A stretch of DNA of 8,051 nucleotides from Chloroflexota bacterium (GTDB lineage Bacteria > Chloroflexota > Anaerolineae > J102): contig JAADFV010000077.1 of NCBI GenBank assembly GCA_013152695.1, forward strand, positions 1 through 8,051, given 5' to 3'. The notes below the pieces were generated by a model that did not search any database, had not been told where the DNA came from, and saw only the letters and a program-made list of their open reading frames with translations. The translations under genes were made by a program, and so were the position numbers. Positions 1 to 6,129 of the stretch are shown here, piece by piece; position 1 is the first letter of the stretch; each line of letters begins with the position of its first letter.

Positions 1-102
1 CCGCAGCGCGTGCGTGGTGGCAAGCGGCAGCCAGGTGGGGGAGGTGAAAAGGTTTTGAAAAGGAATGAGAGAATGTTGGAAGAAAATGGAATGTGGAAGT
101 AA
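1..102 (+). other. Possible tail of an upstream gene (uncertain)
   Basis: Two frames are open from the left edge. One runs to a TAA at 100-102 and reads as a Gly-rich then Lys/Glu/Arg/Asn-rich tail ending in GMWK. The other stops at TGA 56-58 and ends in SQVGEVKRF. Base composition falls sharply from GC-rich (about 1-45) to A/G-rich afterwards, which would fit a gene ending near base 58. I cannot tell which frame, if either, is real, and neither tail is recognisable. The neighbouring sequence outside the window would settle it. Confidence 0.2.
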
Positions 103-113
103 GTAAAATGGAT
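33..113 (+). other. C-free purine-rich tract
   Basis: There is not one C on the + strand from 33 to 113 (81 bases), and most positions are A or G. The tract contains near-copies of one word, AATGTTGGAA at 72-81 and AATGTGGAA at 90-98. It precedes the cas operon and falls in the gap after any upstream gene. It may simply be purine loading of a transcript or a Lys/Glu-rich protein tail. No function is shown. Confidence 0.5.
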
Positions 114-268
114 CAAGTATAGTGCCATCCAGCGACGGCATTTCTCCTCTTCTGGAAAGGCGTTTTGATGCGCATCCTAAAAAGGCGGGAATTCTTGCTA
201 AACATATCAATGTTGGAATTGTAAACCACCATCGCTTTTTTCATGACAATAAGGTTATGAAAAAGTGA
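107..268 (+). other. Short protein-like open frame, probable gene remnant
   Basis: This frame is open from just after the TAA at 104-106 to TGA 266-268 (53 sense codons). It encodes a plausible protein stretch, including SPLLERRFDAHPKKAGIL and HINVGIVNHHRFFHDN. The only early start is GTG at 122, which has no Shine-Dalgarno sequence in front of it, so it does not look like an intact gene. It is in the same frame as the CARF-HEPN gene downstream and separated from it by the TGA plus seven codons. It could be a decayed gene end, a former N-terminal part of the next gene, or chance. I do not recognise the sequence. Confidence 0.25.
237..264 (+). promoter_or_regulatory. Hairpin / inverted repeat before the operon
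   Basis: TTTTTCATGAC (237-247) pairs with GTTATGAAAAA (254-264): 11 pairs, one of them G-U, around a six-base loop (AATAAG). It lies 25 bases before the first ATG, just upstream of its ribosome binding site at 278-282. Its symmetry would suit an operator for a dimeric regulator or a leader RNA hairpin. It lacks a GC-rich stem and a following T run, so it is not a typical terminator. I see no convincing -35/-10 pair in 1-289; TTGCTA (195-200) and TGTAAA (220-225) are 19 bases apart and weak. Confidence 0.35.
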
Positions 269-289
269 GGATCACTTGGAGGAATCATC

Positions 290-2026
290 ATGCCTGATTG
301 CAGAGAAGAATTAAAAAAATCTAGTCGCAAGGCTTGGCAAAAATTGAGTGATCCCGATTATTACGACCGATATATTCATAGGCGTTTACCTGAGGAATTG
401 GCCTGTGCCGAGGAGATTGCTGCTGACGATGGAATGCCGCGATTGATAGGGATCGGAAAAGATGTTGGCACTCTTGCCTTGATGGTAGGCACCTCGTTGG
501 AACCTCTATTGCAACTCGTGTGCGTGCTCAAACCCAAACGAGTGCTTCTTATCTTAAACACTCGATATCCGACACGAGTGGGGAAAGACCAAGGTGCATT
601 ACTCAAACGACTGATAACGGATTTATCTGAAGTCAAGAATCTGCCGGACCGTTGGCGTCCTACCGTGCGTAGGGAAGATATCACGTGCGAAATCATTGCA
701 CAGGATACGCCTACCGGTGTTTTTCGGGCGTTGCAGGAATCTCTGAGAGAGGAGCCTCCTAAGGGGACGGTCAATGTAGTCGATGTGACAGGGGCAAAAA
801 AGAGCATGGTTGTCGGCGCGTTTCTCTATGCCGCACACTCCGGTTTGCCCATCACTTATGTCGATTTTGACGCCGATCAATACGACCCAGATTGGGGGCG
901 TCCCTACGGCTATGCCTGTAAAATCCGGGAGATCGCAAATCCTTATCAGGCTTTTGCTTTGCGAGATTGGGAGCGCGTGCGGGAGCTGTATGGACAATAT
1001 CAATTTCGGTCGGCGCGAGAATTGTTGGCGGGGATCAAGGAGGTGATGCTGAGGGATCTGGAGGGTGGGACGAATGTGGCACCTCTTTATGGAAAGGAAG
1101 ATGTGGAGAAAGTGCGGCGGCTAGAACGGCTGTTAGAAGTGTATGAGCTGTGGGAGAATGGCGATTATCATCAGGCTTTGCAGGAGGCGCAAGCAGACGC
1201 CCTTTCAATGGTCTTGTTGCCCGATGCCATTGAGAAGTTGGGTCCACACTGGCCCCACGCGAATGAGAATACAGATGCAGAGGCGGCCGCCAAGGAATTG
1301 CTCGCGGCCCATATGGATTTGAAACAAGGAGCAACGTCTCCATATGACTCCCTGTTCGCCAGACCAATTTTGCTGCTGGCCTATGTGTTAGATGAGCAAG
1401 CTAAAATCGAGCGCTTGGTGACCAAAAATGAGGATTACCGGTCGGGTTACTTGCGCGCGGCAGGCCTGCATGAATTCTTGCTCAAGACTAGGATGGCGTT
1501 GTGCTGGGTCAATGACGCCCTTGAAGCGAAACCCAAAGGGGCAACCAAGTGGGGAAGTGTTGCCGATTTTGGCCCTAATGAACATGACGCTTTCAAATCT
1601 ATGGTGAATAATGCCAAAGAATACAGGTTTCGACAAGCGCTTCGGTCATCAGACAATGGCGAGCGTTCCGCCTTCAGCGTCAAAGGCGGAAATATTCGAC
1701 TCAAGCGGGACGCCCCAGTTCTTGCTCCCTATCTGCCATTATCTGCGCTTGATGTCAATACGGTTCTGATAAATGAAGGGGATCAGGCTCGTCCTCTTTT
1801 CGTCAAGCTCCGAGGGGAGGTGATTCACACCCATCTTTCCATTCCCAAAGTGGTGGCGGAAGAGGCGCTACGTCTTTTGGATGGTGCCATGCAGGAATTT
1901 CAGGAAAACTGGTTTTCTTTTTTCCATCGAGATATTGAAATTATTGAGCAAACTGCCGTTCCAAAATGGGAGAGACTATGTGCAGAATTAGAACTCGATT
2001 TCCTACCACCCCGATTACGCGATTGA
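290..2026 (+). CDS. CARF-HEPN CRISPR ancillary ribonuclease, Csm6/Csx1 type (TIGR02710-like)
   Basis: A cytoplasmic effector expected to bind cyclic oligoadenylate made by Cas10 and then cut RNA non-specifically. Residues about 50-215 look like a CARF Rossmann domain. The strand-loop MVGTSLEPLLQ (65-75) is followed by KPKRVLLIL (81-89), and the second ligand loop is VDVTGAKKSMVVGA (164-177), a form of the TGGTK motif of TIGR02710-type CARF proteins. A helical linker follows. The C-terminal half is helical and HEPN-like, with the candidate catalytic RxxxxH at R508-H513 (RGEVIH) inside LRGEVIHTHLS, which resembles the LRN..AH signature. A second RxxxxH at R389-H394 (RAAGLH) sits in an earlier helix. 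At 578 residues it is longer than most Csm6 proteins of about 400-450. The ATG at 290 is supported by GGAGG at 278-282 (seven bases away) and an in-frame stop at 266-268. It ends 21 bases before cas10. The CARF call is firm; the HEPN call is good, but which motif is catalytic is inferred. Confidence 0.86.
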   Translation: MPDCREELKKSSRKAWQKLSDPDYYDRYIHRRLPEELACAEEIAADDGMPRLIGIGKDVGTLALMVGTSLEPLLQLVCVLKPKRVLLILNTRYPTRVGKDQGALLKRLITDLSEVKNLPDRWRPTVRREDITCEIIAQDTPTGVFRALQESLREEPPKGTVNVVDVTGAKKSMVVGAFLYAAHSGLPITYVDFDADQYDPDWGRPYGYACKIREIANPYQAFALRDWERVRELYGQYQFRSARELLAGIKEVMLRDLEGGTNVAPLYGKEDVEKVRRLERLLEVYELWENGDYHQALQEAQADALSMVLLPDAIEKLGPHWPHANENTDAEAAAKELLAAHMDLKQGATSPYDSLFARPILLLAYVLDEQAKIERLVTKNEDYRSGYLRAAGLHEFLLKTRMALCWVNDALEAKPKGATKWGSVADFGPNEHDAFKSMVNNAKEYRFRQALRSSDNGERSAFSVKGGNIRLKRDAPVLAPYLPLSALDVNTVLINEGDQARPLFVKLRGEVIHTHLSIPKVVAEEALRLLDGAMQEFQENWFSFFHRDIEIIEQTAVPKWERLCAELELDFLPPRLRD

Positions 2027-2047
2027 TTCCTTGCAGGAGGTGTTGTC

Positions 2048-3733
2048 ATGCGTTATCTGTTGGCCGCTGAGGCCGATAAAATCCAGGATTTCGTCTTCCG
2101 TTCCTCTCGCCTGCGACAGGTGGTGGGTGCCAGTCAGCTTCTCAGTCGTTTTTGCCGGGAGGGTATTTTGCCATTGCTGACTGAGCACAGGGGCGAGATT
2201 GTAGTCAATGATGGCGGAAGTTTTCGGGTTGTGCTCGATGACCAAGCGGAGGAGAGCGCGTGGGCGAAAGCCGTCGCTTTTGGCGCCGATCTGGCCGAAC
2301 TTTATCACAGGACGCTGGGCGGATCGTTGTCTGTGGCCGCACCTGTAAAATTGAACGGCGATTTTCGCAGCGCCAATGAGGCTGCCGGTAGGAACTTACG
2401 TCGGGCCAAGCAACACCGGCAGGGCGTTGATGCTGATGCACAGATGCCCTATGTGGCTTATTGCGCCTCTTGTGGTGTGGAGCTGGCGGTGACGTATGGG
2501 CATCTGAGCGGTGAAAAAGAAACCGAGCGGGACCGGTATCTCTGCCAGACATGCCAAAACAAAGCTCAGGAGCGGACAACCAATCAGAAGGACTTGCTCG
2601 ACGATTTCCTTGCGCTCGTTGTTGGCTCAGAGAAAGATTTGGAACAGTTCGAATGGCCGGAAGACGCGGGAAAGGTGGGGAGATATGACCTGAGCGGGCG
2701 GAATTACGTGGCCTATCTGGTGGCGGACGGCAATGGCATGGGCCAGATTTTCGGACGTTGCAACGAGGAACAGATCAAGAGGTTGTCTGAGAAACTGCCG
2801 CAGGTTGTCAGGGAAAGCCTGGCCCGTCCCACCCAGCAACTGATGCGCCATCTGGTCGAAGCAGAGGTGGCCGGAGAGTGGGACGCGCCTGTGTTGCCCC
2901 TGATTCTAGGAGGTGATGATGTTTTTGTTCTACTGCCCGCATCCTATGCGCTGGATTTCGCCCGCCAGTTTTGTCTTGGTTTCGAGGCGGGTATGAGAGA
3001 GGTGTTGAAGGAGCCTATCTTCGACGATCTACATGCTCCTCCTCCCACCATGTCCGCGGCGGTGGTCATCTGCAAGAGCAAGTATCCATACACACTAGCG
3101 CACCGACGGGGAGAAGCATTGCTGGCCGAGGCTAAGCGTATGGGCAAGCGCCTTGCGGCCCGCGCAGGGGAATATCATTCCGTCGTGAACTTCGAGGTCA
3201 TTCTTGGGAACCGGTTGGCAGCAGAAAAAACAAAAGACGCGATTGGGTCAGCAGTCCCCACGCTAAGGCCCTATTGGGTCAACCGAGGCTCGGTCGACCT
3301 TTCGGCTGAAGCGCTTGCATTCGGGATTGATTTGGGTGCGTTGTTACAGCAACGGTTAAAGTTGAATGCGCTGCCCAGCAAACGCCTGCATCAATTACGC
3401 GACCTCTTCCGACCCGAATTACTGTCGAAGATCTCCCTTGGTCCCGAAATGGAGCAATCGTTGCGAAAATGGCAAGACCGGTTACGTCCTGTATTGAAAC
3501 GCAGCGGACAAGAAAAAGAGCTGGAGCAAGCGCTGGCCGCTTTGGGGGATAGCGGTGATAGCGACGAAATCGCTTACTGGCGAAACGTAGATCGAGGGGA
3601 AGGGGAATATCTAGCACAGGGATTCCTGGATCTAGTGCAAACATGGCATTTCTCGCAAGATCTGGCGTATTCGCCAGAATGCTATGAACCTACAGATGAA
3701 GGGGAAGATACATGTAAGGAGGTAAAAGCATGA
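2048..3733 (+). CDS. cas10: Cas10 large subunit, HD-less, GGDD cyclase intact (type III)
   Basis: The signature subunit of type III effectors. Its palm domains convert ATP to cyclic oligoadenylate when target RNA is bound. The protein opens directly in palm-like sequence (DKIQDFVFRSSRLRQVVGAS, 10-29, as in Cmr2-type Cas10), with NDGGSF at 54-59. A four-cysteine zinc site follows (C139, C142, C166, C169). The conserved YLVADGNGMG (223-232) is palm sequence with candidate metal ligand D227. The catalytic GGDD is at 288-291 (LILGGDDVF), and the KSKYPY...AEAKRMGK block (343-367) is typical of the second palm. A helical C-terminal domain (about 400-545) matches the D4 region. At 561 residues it is shorter than Cas10 proteins with an N-terminal HD nuclease, and there is no room or motif for HD, so DNA cleavage is not expected. 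The start has AGGAGGT at 2035-2041, six bases before ATG. It overlaps the next gene by four bases (ATGA), implying coupled translation. Confidence 0.95.
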   Translation: MRYLLAAEADKIQDFVFRSSRLRQVVGASQLLSRFCREGILPLLTEHRGEIVVNDGGSFRVVLDDQAEESAWAKAVAFGADLAELYHRTLGGSLSVAAPVKLNGDFRSANEAAGRNLRRAKQHRQGVDADAQMPYVAYCASCGVELAVTYGHLSGEKETERDRYLCQTCQNKAQERTTNQKDLLDDFLALVVGSEKDLEQFEWPEDAGKVGRYDLSGRNYVAYLVADGNGMGQIFGRCNEEQIKRLSEKLPQVVRESLARPTQQLMRHLVEAEVAGEWDAPVLPLILGGDDVFVLLPASYALDFARQFCLGFEAGMREVLKEPIFDDLHAPPPTMSAAVVICKSKYPYTLAHRRGEALLAEAKRMGKRLAARAGEYHSVVNFEVILGNRLAAEKTKDAIGSAVPTLRPYWVNRGSVDLSAEALAFGIDLGALLQQRLKLNALPSKRLHQLRDLFRPELLSKISLGPEMEQSLRKWQDRLRPVLKRSGQEKELEQALAALGDSGDSDEIAYWRNVDRGEGEYLAQGFLDLVQTWHFSQDLAYSPECYEPTDEGEDTCKEVKA

Positions 3734-6126
3734 AACTAACTTTCGAAATTATCTTCAAAAGTGATTACCACATTGGCGCGGGATATGGCTTGCCGCCCGA
3801 GGTGGATTCGGCTCTGCATCGGGATGCGGACGGTGCGCCTGTCATGCGAGGAACGATTGTAGCGGGTTTGTTGCGACAGGGACTGTATGATCTGCTGCAA
3901 CTTCCCCCTATGCAAACCCATCGCCATTGCAAGGCATCGGGCCTTGAAGGAGAAGGCGTGCCAGAGTATTGCGGACAGTGGGGAGACGAGAAGGACCTGT
4001 GTCCCATCTGCGCTCTGTTTGGCACGCCAAGAAATCCCAAATCCTGGCGCATTTCTTCGGCTCGCCCCAAAGAAATTCCCAGATTGCTCACAAGGTCAGC
4101 GCGCTGGCAGGCTGGCAAGACTGCGGCACATGTGACCACGCGGGCTCGCATCAATCCTCGCACCCGTCGAGCTGAGCACAACAAATTATTCAGCCGAGAG
4201 GAGGGAAATGGATGCCTGATTTTTCGTTTCGAGGCGGAAACCCAACGTCACGACCGGAACGCGATGGATCAGGCGGCCTGGCTGACAGCCGCGGCCCGGA
4301 TGGTGCGTCGTCTGGGCGCGGGACGGCGTCGGGGTCTGGGAGAATGCGAGATCCAACTGGTGAGTGAGGAGGACGACTACTCTCAGGAACAATTATTGGA
4401 GCACTTTTCGGCGGTGTTGCGGGGAGAGGAGAGACAACCGCCTGTAGATGAGAAGCCAACCTGGAGCGACGTCTCTTTACCCGAAAAGCTAGAACAGCAT
4501 GATTACCGGGTTCGTATACTGATTCGGCTGGATGAACCTCTCTTGCTGGCCCATCGCGCCGAAGCGGGCAATCAGTTTGAAACGGTGACCGTGCTTCCTG
4601 GCGTTGTGCTGCGCGGGGCTTTAGGATGGCGCATCGCAGAACGCCTGGGTACCGCATTGAAGGACACAGCGGTTTATGAGATTTTCCTGGACCTCTTCTT
4701 TCGGGATGCTGTGCGTTTCTCCTATCTCTATCCGGTGGTCCCAGACGCGCGCAATTGGGCTCTGGGGTATCTTCAGGTCCCGGTGCCGCTGGATCTGCGC
4801 ACCTGTGAACTGTTTCCAGGATACAAGGAAATGCGCGAACACGGCGTATGGCGGCTGACACAAAGTCAATCCGTTCCTGAGGCGTGTCCAGAATGTGCGC
4901 AAACCAAGGGGGGGTATGAAAGCCGACTCGAAGCTATTGCAGGCTTCATCACACTGAACAGTGTGCAGCCCACCATCGGCCCCGAGCCCTCCCGTTCTGT
5001 AGAGATGCATATTCGCATGGATGGACGCACGGGCCGGGTGCGCAGCGGCGACCTCTTTGGCTATGTGGCATTGGAGCCAGGGCAGTATTTCGTAGGCGAA
5101 ATCACTTGTTCTTCTGAGGCTGTGTGGCAGATATTGCTGCAGATGGCCGGGCTGGATGAACATGCCGGTGATATCTCCCTAAGGTTGGGCAAAGCCACTC
5201 GCCGTGGCTATGGTGCGGTCACCCTGAACTGGCAAACTGACAAAGACCCGCTGTGGCATGGGAAGCCCATTGAAGAACGGGTGACCAGTAAGGAGGGGGT
5301 GGTCATGACCCTCTTCAGCGATGCTGTAGTGCTCGACGATTGGGGACGTAGTGTGCGCGGGTTCCAGTCGGATTGGATTGCCCAGGAGTTGGGATTGTCA
5401 TCCGACCAGGTCACAGTTGATGAGGAGCGAGCGTTCAGTTCCGTGCGTCCTATTGCTTCTTTCGATGCCAACCTGGGCCTGCCTCGCCATCGTGACTGGG
5501 CTCTGGCCGCGGGCTCCACCGTACGACTTTCCTTCAGGAATATCAATCTGAAAGCTTTGCAAGCCAAACTGGCCCGGACTGAACAGCGAGGCATTGGCCT
5601 GCGACGAGAAGAAGGGCTTGGATTGGTGACCTTCAACCACCCCATCCATCTCGATCCTACGGAGTGGAAGTTTGATTCCCTGGATCTTTCCGCATTTACT
5701 TTAGCCACCAGCGGCGGGGCGATGCAGGCTCTTAATGATTTTCGAGAGACATGGCGGGAGCACCTGGAGGAGCGCTTCAAGGCAAATCTCTATGGCTACG
5801 CTCCCTTTGAGGCCGCAGCCCGCATGATGCAGACAACGCCAGGATCTCAAGCGACTGCCTTGCAGTCAAGGTTAGAACGAGTAGGAATCCAAACTGAGAT
5901 CATTGATGAAAAACTGGCGGGACGAGATGACGAACCGCTGGCTGACAGCGAGAAAGGACGCCTAGGAATGCGGGCTTTGTTCCAACTACTGAATGACCTG
6001 CAACAAACGATTGACGAATACATCGATATGGGCGCAGACACCCAACAGCTCTGGAAAATCGGGCTGGAGATGTTGGCCGAGCGCGTGGCCGCTCCCGTCC
6101 GGGATAAACAGGAACCCAGGAGGTGA
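3730..6126 (+). CDS. Cas7-Csx10(Cas5)-Cas11-like fusion, type III-D2/III-Dv backbone protein
   Basis: A single 798-residue polypeptide with three modules. Residues 1-210 are a Csm3-like Cas7: a first RAMP strand with HIGAG (14-18), a candidate catalytic aspartate at D26 (PPEVDSAL), a CPICALFG zinc/loop motif (91-98, with C67 and C81 as likely partners) and a glycine-rich loop, GRRRGLGE (198-205). Residues about 257-640 match Csx10, the III-D Cas5: VLPGVVLRGALG (288-299), LYPVVP (333-338), PVPLDLRTCELFPGYK (351-366), C386/C389, RLGKATRRGYG (485-495) and a closing GIGLRREEGLGLV (621-633). Residues about 650-798 are helical without RAMP motifs and sit where Cas11 is fused in Synechocystis III-Dv; that assignment rests on position and composition. 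The fused modules would cap and build the crRNA-bound filament. TAAGGAGGT (3715-3723) supports the ATG at 3730, which overlaps the cas10 stop. Three bases separate its stop from the next start. Confidence 0.9.
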   Translation: MKLTFEIIFKSDYHIGAGYGLPPEVDSALHRDADGAPVMRGTIVAGLLRQGLYDLLQLPPMQTHRHCKASGLEGEGVPEYCGQWGDEKDLCPICALFGTPRNPKSWRISSARPKEIPRLLTRSARWQAGKTAAHVTTRARINPRTRRAEHNKLFSREEGNGCLIFRFEAETQRHDRNAMDQAAWLTAAARMVRRLGAGRRRGLGECEIQLVSEEDDYSQEQLLEHFSAVLRGEERQPPVDEKPTWSDVSLPEKLEQHDYRVRILIRLDEPLLLAHRAEAGNQFETVTVLPGVVLRGALGWRIAERLGTALKDTAVYEIFLDLFFRDAVRFSYLYPVVPDARNWALGYLQVPVPLDLRTCELFPGYKEMREHGVWRLTQSQSVPEACPECAQTKGGYESRLEAIAGFITLNSVQPTIGPEPSRSVEMHIRMDGRTGRVRSGDLFGYVALEPGQYFVGEITCSSEAVWQILLQMAGLDEHAGDISLRLGKATRRGYGAVTLNWQTDKDPLWHGKPIEERVTSKEGVVMTLFSDAVVLDDWGRSVRGFQSDWIAQELGLSSDQVTVDEERAFSSVRPIASFDANLGLPRHRDWALAAGSTVRLSFRNINLKALQAKLARTEQRGIGLRREEGLGLVTFNHPIHLDPTEWKFDSLDLSAFTLATSGGAMQALNDFRETWREHLEERFKANLYGYAPFEAAARMMQTTPGSQATALQSRLERVGIQTEIIDEKLAGRDDEPLADSEKGRLGMRALFQLLNDLQQTIDEYIDMGADTQQLWKIGLEMLAERVAAPVRDKQEPRR
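5290..5307 (+). promoter_or_regulatory. Possible internal ribosome binding site and start inside the fusion gene
   Basis: AAGGAGG at 5290-5296 is followed eight bases later by ATG at 5305-5307, in frame with the fusion gene (Met526). Translation from here would give a separate 273-residue product holding the last part of Csx10 and the Cas11-like domain. The motif and spacing are as good as those of the true starts in this operon. However, AAG GAG GGG also simply encodes Lys-Glu-Gly, and the following MTLFSDAVVLDDWGR looks like a conserved Csx10 strand, so chance is possible. Confidence 0.3.
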
Positions 6127-6129
6127 ATC

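Noticed and set aside
237..264. Hairpin as a Rho-independent terminator of an upstream gene
   Set aside because: The stem is mostly A-T, and no T run follows it on the + strand.
1038..1048. AGGAGG before in-frame Met253 of the CARF-HEPN gene
   Set aside because: Only two bases separate the SD from the ATG, too short for normal initiation, so a separate HEPN product is unlikely.
2908..2921. Near-perfect SD followed by ATGATG inside cas10
   Set aside because: It is the codons for GGDD (gga ggt gat gat) with the preceding bases. The ATGs are out of frame, too close to the SD, and lead to a 26-residue frame only.
4190..4861. 223-codon open frame on the minus strand
   Set aside because: It lies wholly inside the Cas7-Csx10 fusion, whose motifs are convincing, and its translation is Arg/Pro-rich low-complexity sequence typical of an antisense shadow.
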